A stretch of DNA of 64,000 nucleotides from Nageia nagi. Taxonomy: Eukaryota > Pinophyta. The notes beneath the pieces were generated by a model that saw only the letters and a list, made by a program, of their open reading frames with translations, was not told where the DNA came from and did no database searches. Shown here piece after piece: positions 45,086-57,469 of this stretch. Each line of letters opens with the position of its first letter. The stretch's first letter is position 1. A program made the position numbers and the translations under genes. The stretch is from positions 15,376,001 through 15,440,000 of the forward strand of contig JBITNC010000001.1 of the NCBI GenBank assembly GCA_050084985.1, in the 5' to 3' direction.

Positions 45086-46032
45086 TATTGTAAAGCCATA
45101 CTTATCGCAATGTGTGTTAAGGAAATTTGGTATCCAATAGGGTATTCCACCCACCCTTATATATTATATTAAACAAAAATCCAAGAGGGATTCCCCACCA
45201 AGGGTGCTAATTATGCTTTCATGATTGACTACATGGGAGGAGCCACATACCTTGGACCCTATAGAGCCCATTTCTATGGCTCTAGGCATTGTCACAAGAT
45301 ACATGGCATGGTGGGATATAGTTAAACTAGCCCCATTAGGTATGGAAGAGGATGATGAGTATGATGATATGGTTATTTCTCCCTCAAAAGAGTATTATGA
45401 TTAGTATGATAAAAATATAGACCACCCCATGCATAATATTCCAATGCAGGAGAAGCCATCTATGCTAGCACTAGGGTTAGACACATTGGTTGAAGCAGTA
45501 CCACTTGTTTCAATAGGTAAAACTCTATTACACACTTTTAGGTTTATGAATTTTTTACTTTTGGTTATTATTTATGGATAAATATCTTATAATGTCTATG
45601 TATTTTACAGGAGATACAACCACTCAAATCACTTTCCTAGAGGTAGAGATTGAGAGGCTAAAGCCCTTCGAGGCTATGGTTCCTAATCTTCAATCATAGC
45701 TTTCAACTCTTAAGATCATAATTACAATGAGGCATGTATAAATAGCATCCATGTATTAATATTTGAATATATTATAGGAGAGGGTTGGCATGCCCCCACC
45801 TAATGAACAATTGGCATTTATTTAGCAACTAATGGATAAGATAGAGAAAAGGGAAAAGTATATTATTACCCTTAGGAGTAAATATGAGAGGGCTAAATCA
45901 ATAATGACCTCTCATGGTATCAATTCTAGTGAGGTGTTGGATGAGATGTCCATTTCTAGACAAAGTAGTGGTAGTAGGAGGGTGTCTAGGCCTAGTGAGG
46001 TAAGTAGTAGTGGTAGTAGTGCATGCCACTAG
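45086..46032 (+). pseudogene. Plant mobile domain gene, 3' part with intron
   Basis: Coding text resumes after the insertion (CKAILIAMC across the junction) and continues with a VTRYMAWWDIVKLAPLG block, then an acidic EEDDEYDDM, GLDTLVEAVPLVSI, intron, GDTTTQITFLEVEIERLKPF (coiled-coil-like), and from 45832 MDKIEKREKYIITLRSKYER with a Ser-rich end SRQSSGSRRVSRPSEVSSSG. The stop is at 46030. Earlier stops (NLQS-stop, AFI-stop) are both TAG. Length and Ser-rich tail are compatible with transposon-type PMD proteins. Confidence 0.65.
45517..45610 (+). other. GT-AG intron in the PMD gene (94 bp)
   Basis: The boundaries CAATAG/GTAAAACTC and TATTTTACAG/GAGATAC follow plant splice-site consensus. 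Removal joins the two coding parts in frame through a shared glycine codon, while the intron itself has stops. A second, much shorter candidate (45736-45777, GTATAA to TTATAG, 42 bp) also keeps the frame but is below usual plant intron length. Confidence 0.6.
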
Positions 46033-46726
46033 ATTGCATACTAATACATGGCTCCACCTTTTTGATTATTTGATATATATATTACTCTTTTTGGCTCCCA
46101 ATTATGTGTATAATTTTGAATGTATGCTCAATTTTTTACTTTTTGAATTTGGATGAATGATTTATTTGCTTATATAGTTGTACCTATATGATTTACAATT
46201 GTAATTTCAAAGTACAAGTTTCAAATTTTTAAGCAACAAACCATATATAACATGTAACATTTTTATTTGCAACTTCATCATATATTTCCACAAAATGATA
46301 ACTCAACCTATGAAATGAATGCAATTATATAACAAACCTAATGAACACGTCCATAATAATTTATAACCAATATTCAATGTCATCATTTGATTCAAATTCA
46401 TGAAGGAACTAAATACATGATTCCCTATTTGCAACATACAAACAATCATGAACCGAACCAAGTTTTTCTATTTCAATGGATGTAAAATCTGATAACATGA
46501 CCATAAAACGTATCAGTAGACCTTAAAGAAATAAGACATATTATTTATTTTTATTCTAGTTTGGTAGACGCATGTGGTCAACAATGTTAAAAATAATTTC
46601 ACGCTATTAACAATGTGGGTTTTGAAGAATTATTAAATATATGAGGGATATGATTAGAATTTACCCAAAAGATAGATAGAATGATCACATGCATGCTATG
46701 GTAATGCTAAATACATTTTTGATCAT
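46033..46726. other. Non-coding spacer between gag and PMD gene
   Basis: Where pol would be expected there is no readable pol block. The motif TCAACAATGTTAA (46578) and CGCTATTAACAATGT (46602) recur here as in the 3' region. Confidence 0.55.
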
Positions 46727-47259
46727 TTAGAAAATAATATGCTTATGATAAATTAAAATTTTCAATTTTTCAAATTCAAGCAATGAATCTGCATACCTGG
46801 TATGCCTTAATAACCCACATGTATTTTGCAAATGTAGGTGCAAAAATAGGTGCTTTCTGGTGGTATAATTGACACTGTTGATCATGTGCAAATAGTCTTG
46901 TACATCATTAGCAGCATTCTTTCTGTAAGCTTCAGCACTATGTTTTATTTTCTTTTCATCATAGCTCTTGCTTGCTTGTTTTTGATGTTTTATGCATTCA
47001 TTTTTGTTAAAGAAATAATAATCCATAAATGTAAAGTACTTACTAAACCAATGAAGCCTTTTGGTTGCTAAGTTATATTTGGTAAGGGATTCATAAATAT
47101 CTTCAACTATCCATTATCAGGATGTACAAGCCCTTCTTCTACTTTTGTATTATCATCCATCCAAATTTCTTTATTATAAATAAAATTATAAATGATATTT
47201 CTTAAAATCCTTCAATTTTTTGTTAGATTCTCTAGTGCCCTATGATAATTACAAAATTC
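46727..47259 (-). pseudogene. Open stretch downstream of gag, unknown
   Basis: The minus strand gives EIWMDDNTKVEEGLVHPDNG and FMNPLPNITQ in one frame and a basic, Lys/His-rich 99-codon frame in another. It may be the remnant of a gag C terminus or protease, but no catalytic motif can be seen. Confidence 0.35.
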
Positions 47260-49240
47260 TCAATATCTATAATTTTTAGGAACCCCATTAGGAAAGATAT
47301 GTTGAACCATAAGTGGAAGCTCAATAAAATCTTCTTTTAATATCACATTAAGAATATTATCAAAAGTATCAGTTAGCTTACTAAACTTCCTTTGTGGTCT
47401 AGTCTTTTTTTTGTCAACATTAGCTATAGCAACTTTTGATTTCCCCTTCTTTTCATACACTTGAGGTTTTTCTATTTTTTCATACATTTTAGATGTTTGA
47501 TAATGTTTCTTATAATTTTTCTTGATACAATCTTCCTTTTTAAGTACAATATCTATCATTTCAGCTAATGTCAATACATTAGTAGATACAACCTTTATTT
47601 TATACATAGGCAATAGAGCATTTGCAAAAGTATTCTTTAAATCTTATTCTAGGATAGAGATTTTATTTGAATTTTATTTTCATACTTTCACAAAATCATA
47701 CATAGATTGATTAGGTAATTACTTAATTTTACACAAATCCTTAAATTGAACTTTTTATGTGATATTATATCTAAGTTTTTTTCAAAAATGTATGTATCAA
47801 ATCCTCATACTTATCAATACCCTTTTCAGGAAGACTAAAGTACCATTTCAATGCATCATCCTTCAAGCTACTTGCAAATAATTTTTCAATCATATCTCTA
47901 TCATAAACATATTCAATAACTTCCTATTGAAATTTTCTAACATGCATTTTTGGATCTTGTAAACCATCAAATTTTGTAAGTTTCACATTGTTTTTATCGA
48001 CAAAAAACTTAGAAATAGTTCTATCAATCAATGGATGATTTAATCAACATAATAAATCATTTTCATCATCATTATGTGTAACATTTTATAAGTTTTCAAT
48101 CCTTTCTTGAATGTTCTTTCTATTATTTATCACTATTGGAGGTTGTTTTGGTTGTTGGTTTTGCACTATAGGCTTATTCCCTATAGGTCTTTATGGATGT
48201 TGGTGGGGTTCGTGTTGGTGCAATATTATTTTGATAATTTGGTTTATTTACTTTTTCCCTTATAATTTCATTCTCTCTTAGTGGCACAAATGGTCTATTC
48301 CTATGTATTCTTTCGTGTTGAAGATTATCAATAATTTTCAACATAAATTGTAATTATTGATCTTTATTAGCCTTTTGAAAGTAATCAGTTTTTTGAGCTT
48401 CAAAAATAGCAACAAGCTTTATATCATGCTCTTATCTTGACAAAATAGGGTTATGTACATAAGCATTATTAATTACAATAGAAACTTATTTAGCAATATT
48501 TTTTGCAATTTCATCATCACATAAAATGCTCTTACCTTTGTCCCTATTAGAACACTCAGGAATCATACTTGGATTATGATCTTCATATTAGGTTACTAGG
48601 GGTTCATACTTTACTTTGTTCTCCTCAACAACATCCTCATTGATTACCTTTTTTGGAGGTTCAAGATCCTCTGCTTCTATATTGTTAGCAGCATGCGTAC
48701 ATTCCATGTTGTTAACGATGTTTTTCTTTATGGTAGAAGCCCTTCATTTTTTGGAACTTGCATTTTTATAAGAAAATAAATTATTCAAGGATTATGGAGT
48801 TAAAAGATCCACTTATAATAACTCATAATTTGTTAGGATATATATAACCTCTTCAACATTGTTAGTAAGAAAATATTCTAACTTTTCCTTATTATATAGC
48901 AATTCCTTTATTGATCTAACATGGTTAAGAATTCTATCTAATTCTTTCATTTCAGCATCACTATCAAAAGTATCACCATGGCTTCCCATACTTACATTAT
49001 CAAAATCATAATTAGTAAAATACATATTAACCTTATTATGGGTTTATCTAATAATATCCATTCTTTTTCTAGAATTCATAGATTCAATATCATTTTCCTC
49101 ATCAGTGTCCATTCTATCATTGGGATTAGGCTCTTGCTTAGGTAAATCAAGGTTAACCCTAACACTTCTCTTGATCTCATTAAAATGCACCTTAATTTTA
49201 TAAGTACTATGTTATTCTTCATTCAAATTCATCTTTGGAA
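47260..49240 (-). pseudogene. Gag of the gag/PMD element
   Basis: The core lies at 47780-48010: KFDGLQDPKMHVRKFQ, EVIEYVYDRDMIEKLFASSL, KDDALKWYFSLPEKGIDKYE and DLIHTFLKK. The F-x-G-x-x-D-P-x-x-H start and the A-x-x-W-Y-x-x-L-P block define the retrotransposon gag family of gypsy elements. Downstream, 47260-47613 reads LPMYKIKVVSTNVLTLAEMI, a basic K-rich stretch and PLMVQHIFPNGVP. The N-terminal part (48813-49025) is acidic (DSDAEMKELDRILNHVRS). No zinc knuckle was found. Gag packages the element RNA. Confidence 0.75.
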
Positions 49241-49399
49241 TATAAGCAAACCACACCCTAGTTTTATCATTCTCCTAATCCATTACTCTAAGCACCTCGA
49301 GTAAGGGAAGAGATAATAACACGAATGGATTCATAACTCCTAAGAGGGGATGATCTAGAATGGAATATATGTGTGTTAGAATATCAAGTTCACAAAAAA

Positions 49400-50093
49400 T
49401 TTAAATCCTAAATTGTTTAAAATATGAATATACATAATAAATAATATTATCTACAATATAAGAAGAGCTAGATATGTACACTATACCAGATACAATAAAT
49501 ATGCATGAAAAGCATGCACTTGATATGAAGTGTATGTACAATCCTCAAAAGCAAATATAAATTTATCTTTGAAGGATTGGGATTGGATTGGATATGAGCT
49601 TGTAATGGATCTTCTTATGCATGAATCACTAACTTTTGCCACCAAAATTTGAAACCCTTGATCCTTAAGATGTACGCTGTTAACAACATTGAATATGTAG
49701 AATTACAGAGTATGCAAAAGATAGAAAGTTTTAGATCTCAAAGTATAACAATTTATCATAATAGGTGGCATCAAAATACATTTTTTCTTGATGAAAATTA
49801 TGGTATACAACCACCTCTTAGAGATATTATCATATCAAAGAGTTCTGATATGTGGACGTCAACCTATTCCACTCACATATATAGCCTACAAAGATGTAGA
49901 GAAGAGTGAAGGTCAACCTCAAGAAATAATATAAAACTTTATTATATTTAAAATAAATTAAAAAATGAATCAATTGGCCCTAACACATTGTAATATCAAA
50001 TTTATGTTGACATTTGTAATATTGCAATAAGTCATTTAAGAAGTCTAAATATGATTTATTAAATAAATAATAAATCATTTTTAGGCATCTACA
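49400..50093 (-). repeat. 5' LTR of the gag/PMD element
   Basis: 694 bp, GGCATCTACA at 50093 (TGTAGATGCC on the minus strand). The inner end (TTTAAATCCTA) is degraded relative to TGTAGACCCTA of the other copy. No standard primer binding site is readable inside it. Confidence 0.85.
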
Positions 50094-50098
50094 TATAA

Positions 50099-52242
50099 TC
50101 TATAGTACATTTTTCAAATAATTATGTATTCAATAAAGATGAAATTTGGATTTTAACCACCATATAAGTATGGATAAAAATAAGTGCATGGCTTTATAAG
50201 ATAGTCCAACCATCAATACATTGTTACATAGTTTAATGGAGTTTGTGTTGAAAATCAAGGAAGATAATGGATTTGATGGTCCACTAGATGAATTTCTTAG
50301 CAATTATAATATTATATAAACATCATAAAATTGCATTTTTAGCTTACAATGGTGTTTCATGAACATTTATGACACTTACACTATTATATCATATCATGTT
50401 GAACTAACATAATCAATGCAGTGTTCATTGTAGGTTAAATTAATGATATTCTAACACTTAGATGTTTTTCAATACTATTTTTTAGTTATCTAAATGATTT
50501 TCTAATTTTTTGAATGATCTTGCAATTCAAATTCATCCAAATGATTTTGAATATGTTATCTATAAATAAGTCACATTGGCTACATTTCCAAGGACTGACA
50601 CTTCACTTTCATGAGTACTTTTCAAATTTTGAGTATTCTAATTATGAAATCTGACTTGTGACATCAAGTTTGAAGGACTATTGCTTTGGGTAGAATCATT
50701 GTCCTTCATCAAACATCATTCACACCTCAATAGCTCCTCCTTCATGATGGATTGAGGTACTTATTCATTAAAGCTTATTTGGAGATAATTATGGATTTAT
50801 TGGGGTTTTGATAGTTCTAATCTATCATTTGGATCTTTATCAACCATTGTATCCACCTTTAAACTTGTATATTTGCTTAATTGTATAGTATATAGGCATT
50901 TAGGCTTCTAGGATTTCAACCTAGAGTGTTGAACTTTAAGGTATAGCTTTAGGGTATGAACATTATTTATCATTCTTTATCTTGAATTTTGTTAGATCCA
51001 CTCTTGTTTAGGCTAAATTATCCATAGATTTGTTGCATGCTTTTTTCAATATTTTCACTTAAACATAATTGTCACATATATGGAATAGTTATGGTAAATA
51101 TTATCAATACTTGTTCACATCTTGTCATAGTCAATAGATCTTATAATTTTCTCATGATTTTTCATATCATTTGCATCATAGTCATATCATTTATTTCTAT
51201 TATATTTTTTTATTGAAGATTAGGGGGCCTACTCGCTTGTTGATTTGGGATTAAATGCTTCTTTATTGACCATAAGGCATCAAGGGCTTGTGATTTTAGG
51301 TTCTCCATAACATTTTTCTTCAATATGAGGGCTTGTGATTTGAGATATCTTCTTGGTACCTCAAGTGCAAAGGACATACTCTTACCCCATTCTTTGTCAT
51401 TTGTCATTTGTCATTTATCATATCATAACATAAGAAATTTAGTAGAAGTGATGCACATTTATCTTGAAATAATTCACAAGGTGTATTGAGTGGTTTGAGT
51501 GGAAGAAAATAAGCATTACAAAATGGTGATCATAGTGGGATCTCTCTAGTCCAAGATTCATAAATATCAAAGGAGTTTTCTAGCCCCTTTTAATAGTTTT
51601 GTGATTACTTATTTTTGGACAATTCATATTTTCTTGCAAGTTTTGATGGCTCATTTTTTGTGAAACTTGTAGGAAGGCTTACTAGGAAAGTACATAATGA
51701 GATCTAAAAACCTCAAAGTCCCTATCTTACTTCAAATCCAATCATCCTACAACCAAACAATCCTAATTACAAATCATCTATCTATTAAATGATTTTACAG
51801 GTCATCTAGATGACTCTATAGTCATCTTGTAACTAGATGATTTTGATTATATTTCACTTTGAGCAAGTTTTTAAATATTTTTTCTTAGTTTTAAATCTTT
51901 ATTTAGTGATAGCATTCCTCTATGAGGTTTATCTATACAAATTGAGTATCCTTGTAATAGTATCATTCATTTACCATTTATTTAAATTTATCTAAGTGCA
52001 CCTATGGTCGTTCGTATGAATTCTAATCATTTGGATGATTGGCACTATTTTTCATAGTCATCCCTATGATGGATAATTTTGAAATAGAGATTTGTAACCT
52101 TCCCTTGCATTTCACTAATTTGGAGTAGGAAGGAATGTTCTGACATAGGTAAGAGTTTGGATCACTTCTAGTAACTTGTCCATATTATTTGATCATTCTT
52201 TGCATACTAGGATTACCTTGGTATTTAGTGAATTTTGCATTT
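50099..52242. other. Unassigned spacer
   Basis: The minus-strand frame at 51210-51407 carries an internal duplication (KSQALILKK and KSQALDALW) but no family resemblance. GTCATCTAGATGAC at 51801-51814 is a perfect 14-bp palindrome amid several related GATGATT/CATCT words. No gene is supported. Confidence 0.5.
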
Positions 52243-52256
52243 CATTTTGGGGGGAG
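52243..52256 (+). other. Polypurine-tract-like motif followed by a possible LTR start
   Basis: CATTTTGGGGGGAG immediately precedes TGTTTTGCATACAC, the arrangement found at the inner edge of a 3' LTR. No matching second LTR or coding trace to its left was found, so the call is tentative. The text to the right might instead belong to the 5' LTR of the plus-strand Tat-like element. Confidence 0.35.
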
Positions 52257-53329
52257 TGTTTTGCATACACACAAAATCTACTTTGGATATAAAATAAAAT
52301 ATTAAGAAAGAGTTTTCCTTGCTATTGAGAGTTATTCATTGATTGTTGTTTTCATCCAAAAGGCATAGCTTGCATTAATTTTATTTTGAAAATAAATAAA
52401 AAGAGTTTAATTATCATACTTAGGTGGGAGTGCATTGTTATCTATATGGAAGGGTTAAATTGCATTTTGCATTCATCATAGTATTGCACTACCATATTTT
52501 CTTATTGCATTGAGTCTAATTCACCCTCCTAGGCTTATACCAAGCACATGGACCTTATTTCCATGACCTAACCCATACTCAGAGAATAAAATCTAAGTGG
52601 GATCCCCCCCTATGTGGCATAAGTTCACGTAGGGGTACTTATGATACCTTGCAAAATGTACCACTCCCCTAGAGATTGAGCCTTTACCCTGTAAACACTT
52701 GATTAGATTCATCTTTAGGGAAACTACATAATGTGTACATTAGAATATACTTTTGCATTAAAATCAACCCTCATTAAAAATATAAAGTGTCAATTGAATA
52801 AATAAGCAACTAAACAAGTAACCAAAAATTTCTATCTTTCAATATTACTATCTTTATCATATATAATTTATCTTTTGAAAAGGGCATATCATATAAGTTG
52901 ATTGAATTACAAGTGCATACATTAATAAGAGTTTAAATAAAATTCTAGGCTTGGTGTTGTTTATTTTATTGCTTCATATTATTACAACATTACACTTCTA
53001 TCTACTTGTCTAAATTATTAATAATTGATTTACCCTATCCTACCTTCACTTTACACATACACACCATGGATTAAAATCCTTGGTCTATACACATGGTAGA
53101 TAATAAAGAATAAATTAGAGCAAAAGAGCTCGAGGAAGAGGAATAATATAATCTTATAAATATAAAAACTCCTCTTCCTCAATTACATGTCAAACAAAAT
53201 CATTCACATACACATATGCCCCTTCACTCACCTCATGTTGAGTCATTTCCTCCAACTTCACCTCACCTCTCATTAATTAAAAAGTTACAACATTTTTGTA
53301 ACTTGGATTCTACCCCATGATTGGATAGA
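52257..53329. other. Probable LTR or leader of the plus-strand Tat-like element, unresolved
   Basis: The stretch lies directly before the gag and holds no coding trace. Its LTR boundary and primer binding site could not be set, and it does not resemble the LTR at 3481-4470. Confidence 0.35.
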
Positions 53330-55140
53330 ATGGATCATGAGTCACATCTTCATGTGGATCATCATGCTAGTACATATCATGTAGGAGTTCCCATTTATCC
53401 AGAGCAACTTTTGTCCTAATATGAGCTTTTTATGAGTGACCCCTTAGTCCAATCCTTATTTAAAGAGTTCTAGGATGCATAATATGGCCCACAACATCCT
53501 CCTACTAGAGCACCTACATCTTCTAAGATACCTATTGCTAGGGTCACCTATTCAAATATATCACTAGATGAGTTAGATTAGGTACCATCATTTAGAGATC
53601 ATAATACAATTCTTATAAAGGATGTACCCATGTCACCACCTATATATTCATAGTCATTACATTCCTTACATTTTGTTATTTCTCCTTTTCTTGAATATAC
53701 TTTTAGAGATGAGATACCTTTTCCTAGATCCTAAACCCTCTTCATGAGGACCCCCTGATGGTCTTCTAGACCTCCACATATTCCTCTTAATATTCCCTCC
53801 ATACATATTTTGAGGTATCATATACTCCCAACACTTCCTCATATTCCATTGGTTGGAATACGTAATACTTCTTATCCATCATACCAACCAAGAGCTCAAC
53901 ACAATTTACCACCATTGTGTGATCATGATATCACACATACTATTTTTCTAATCATCCATGCCATATGTTGTCATCCCATGTACCACCTTCCTATTTACCC
54001 CATGAGGTTCCATCTAGAGGGCATGTAGAGCATGGGTCCTAATCACACCTAATAATTCCACCACCACAACATAATTATTATTCATCTTCTCATGTGGTGG
54101 AATCTCAAAGGTAAATATATGCACAACAACATGATAATCATCTTCATGCATATATTCACATTTAATCCTCCATACCATAATATGATCATGGGTATGATCA
54201 ATCTTCCCATGAAATCCAAGCTCCTGCTATTAGATAATCTAGATTTCATAGTCACCATTAGTTGCATGATCCAATGACTAGAGGGGTTTTGATCCAAGAT
54301 CATACAAACCTTGCACCTAGAGTGACTTTTGCTACACACCAACAAAACCAATCATATGGGAAGAATAAGGAATAGTATTATGATGATCAATATGATCATT
54401 ATGGTAACAAACATATTAGTCATGTGCCTAAACAACAATTGGTCACTAGCACTCAACCTTCTAGAGTAAATGATGATATTTTAAATATGTTGAAATAAAT
54501 ATAAGTCAAATTAAATGACCATAGGAAGATAAAAATATTGCATAATATGATTTGCAATGAATTGATACATCTAAGTGTACCTACCAAGATCTTCCCATAC
54601 AAATTTAAGATCCCCAAGATAGATAAATTTAGAGGTAAAGAGAATCCTAGAGAGCACCTAAGATAGATTAAATACTCATGCTACATCATTAATAGTGACA
54701 ATGTATTAATGCTTAGGACCTTTCCCATGACACTTATGGGGTAGTATTTAGACTGGTATAATAATCTTCCTTGGCACAACATTATTCCTTTGAGCAGTTA
54801 GCTAATAAAGTGTTAGATCATTTTACAATCAACATCCATAAGAGGGAATCTATTATAGATTTGGGTAAATTATCACATTTCAATGATGAATCAATATCTA
54901 AATATGTGTGTAGATGGAGATCAATAGTGATATACATACCTTATATGCTCCCTTAGAATAAGTTGGTTAAACTTTTATCTAGAAGTTGTAACAAGCCTAT
55001 TTCTCAAATACTTAGAATCCAACAACATTATACATTTGAGGATGTTTTATTGCAATCTAAGTTAATTAAGGAAGCCAAGGTACAAAATCACAAGATTAAA
55101 TTAACAAAGAAAGAGAATAATAACCAAAAGTACTAAAATA
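53330..55140 (+). pseudogene. Gag of the plus-strand Tat-like gypsy element
   Basis: From ATG at 53330 a His/Pro/Tyr-rich N-terminal part runs through SHLHVDHHAS and CDHDITHTIFLIIHAICCHP. The conserved core at 54590-55060 reads FKIPKIDKFRGKENPREHLR, NVLMLRTFPMTLMG, LDWYNNLPWHNI, HYSFEQLANKVLDHFTINIH, LSHFNDESISKYVCRWRSIV and LRIQQHYTFEDVL. The order is that of Tat/Athila-type gag. Several TAG stops and at least two frameshifts are present. No zinc knuckle is evident. Confidence 0.85.
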
Positions 55141-57060
55141 ATGGAAGAAACCATAGTACTTACTATTAAAAGTCTTAGAATAATCAAGTATCTAATGATA
55201 TCCACCAAATGCAACCAGTTATCCAATTAGCTCCACCAAGGCCATCTAGGTCCAATCCACCAATGCAAACATAAACTCAAGAGAGATAAAATAATGATCA
55301 AAGTAACTAAAAATATAATTAGGGATTTAGGAAACCTCATCAAAAAGGATAATGCAAAGCATTGACACCATTAGTTGAACCTATCGATGATGTCTTGAAA
55401 AATCTTGTTGATGCACAACTGGTAGTACTTCATAAAATCAAACAAGATCTAAATTAGAAGATACCAACATGGTATAAATATAAAACATATCTCACATATC
55501 ACAAATAGGAAGGATATGAAATAAGTAAGTGTAATAAGTTGAGTAATGTTATTCAACAGTTGATTGACAATGGGCAAGTCTCCACTAGAAATCCAATGGC
55601 CCAACCTAATAGAAACTTGTGGTATTCTAAGATCCACTTCCAAGGCATAACAACAATGTCCATCACATCTCATTTGAAGCTTCTCAATAAGTAATTCATA
55701 ACTACAATCCATAATAGTCTAATGAGTTTGTGGGAGCCATTGACATAGTACTAGATTATGATTTTGTGGGAGCTACTTACATTGTACTAGATTATGAGTT
55801 CATGTGAACCATTGATATAACACCATATTATGAGTTCCTAGAAGTTATTAATGTTGCACCAAATTATGATATTATTGAATTCCATGATGATAGTATGCTC
55901 AATATACTAACAATAATGGTAGAGAAAATTATAGAGTGCTTATCCTCCTAGAGAGGTGAGTATCCAACAAATATTACCCTAAATCATAATTTAAATTCAA
56001 ACATGGCCTCCATGATCGATCATTATAGTTAATATAAACTTAAAATAATAGCCTAGAAATTGCAATCACATGACATGTAGTTAAAGGTGAGATGCAGTAT
56101 AACCTCCTTTTGGGTCAACCATGGATTAACAATATGGAAACTGATCCATCTATATTTCATAGATGTATCAAGTATCTACATAATGGAATGGTGCATTGTA
56201 TAGTAGGAGAGCTAAATCCCTTCAATCATTACAATTCTACTTTTCTTCCTAAGTCTCCTCAGATTCCTTGTGGGAATCTTTTTCCTATCATTATTATAAA
56301 ACATTATTCTAATCCATAATAACCACATTTCCAAGAATTTCCATCTTTAACTCATCCTCTAGTTTAGTCACAAGCTACATCACAACCATATTTTTCAACT
56401 CCATGTGATTATCTCCCTATACATGTTGAGATGGTAAGTCTCCTAAGGACTCTACATGTGCTTCATCTAATCATCTAACCTCATCTTTGCAAATTTATGG
56501 AAATGGTCATCCATCATATCATAATATTCCACAACTAAGTAGTTTACACTCTCCCTCTTCATTTTTGGTATGTATCCTACTTCAAGAAGATGAGCCCTCT
56601 TCCTCCCAAGTTGGTCTAGATCCTCTTTGCCAACATCATGTTAATCATATTAATTCACCACCTTTTGACATCATATAGTATGAATGTATTAAAAAGGGAT
56701 AATATTGTATTAACAATGTTGTAAATATTCCTTTAGTATGATACTTCTAGAAATATCAATAATCCATGCTTATCCTTAGCTCTATCATCCCACTAAGCTA
56801 TTTTGCAAACTAATATTTTTTTATCTACATGGGTACTAATTACCCATGGAAATTCCCTTGAGCATCATCTCAAGGAAACATTTTACACCAAAATTGAATA
56901 TCTTTCATTCCTGATTTGGTGCATAGACTCTTTGCCAAATGGAAATGGCAAGGATATGGCTTAGGTAAATATGAGTAGGGGAGAATTCATTCTTTCATCG
57001 TGCCTTTTCAATATGACTATGATAAATGAGGTCTAGAGTTTTGTGAGCATCAACTAAATC
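55141..57060 (+). pseudogene. Protease/linker region with G-patch-like segment
   Basis: LLLGQPWINNMETDPS and CIKYLHNGMVHCIVGELNPF (56095-56220) parallel the block at 2850-2960 of the left element. At 56943-57040 KWQGYGLGKYE, then RIHSFIVPFQYDYDK, resembles the G-patch-like segment (GxGLGKxxQG) that precedes RT in Tat-like polyproteins. The protease active site itself could not be read. Confidence 0.6.
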
Positions 57061-57469
57061 CTTTAGAAGAATAACTCAAGAATTTTTAATCTTTTAGAGA
57101 AAGAGCTGCACCATCATGACAAGCATGACATCAATTTGTATTTTGGTCCATCTAGTCCTCATGATTTTGAGTGTTCCATCCCTATTTATTTCTTTTACAA
57201 TCTATCATGTGAACTTATTCTTTATGTTTCTATAGTTTCATTTGATGGTTCGTATCCCTTTGCTCCTCTTATGAATTATAATTTACAAATTGCTATCAGT
57301 TCCAAGTCTATAGATTTCTTGTCCCCTTTGTCGAGCCCTTCTTTTGTCTACAATAGTGCTTATTTTCCTAGTAATTGCCTTGATGAAACCTCTACATAAA
57401 AATTGGCTTCTTTCATAAATAGTTTTTATAAGAATGATTACACATATGTTCTTGTATTTAAGTAGTTAG

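Larger units (their letters stand above)
37324..50093 (-). mobile_element. LTR element with gag, no visible pol, and an antisense PMD gene
   Basis: LTRs at 37324-38022 and 49400-50093 align over their whole length, with TATAA at 37319-37323 and 50094-50098 as a perfect target duplication. The polypurine tract AAAGAGGGGAAAA (minus strand, next to 38022) sets the orientation. Gag occupies 47260-49240. No protease, RT, RNase H or integrase block was found. The 3' half holds a plus-strand PMD gene (40335-46032) split by a copia-type insertion (41213-45085). Without that insertion the unit would be about 8.9 kb. Tat-lineage gypsy elements are known to carry extra, sometimes antisense, frames. Confidence 0.8.

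Noticed and set aside
40335-46032. Reassigned TAG codon as explanation for the many TAG stops
   Set aside because: Plant nuclear genes use TAG as stop, the intact frames here also end in TAG or TAA, and CAG-to-TAG decay explains the bias.
46727-47071. Overlapping frames on both strands downstream of gag
   Set aside because: The plus-strand frame is hydrophobic AT-rich translation with no family resemblance. Only the minus strand continues the gag orientation.
51801-51814. 14-bp perfect palindrome as a regulatory site
   Set aside because: One palindrome of this length in AT-rich DNA is not remarkable, and no gene or element edge lies near it.
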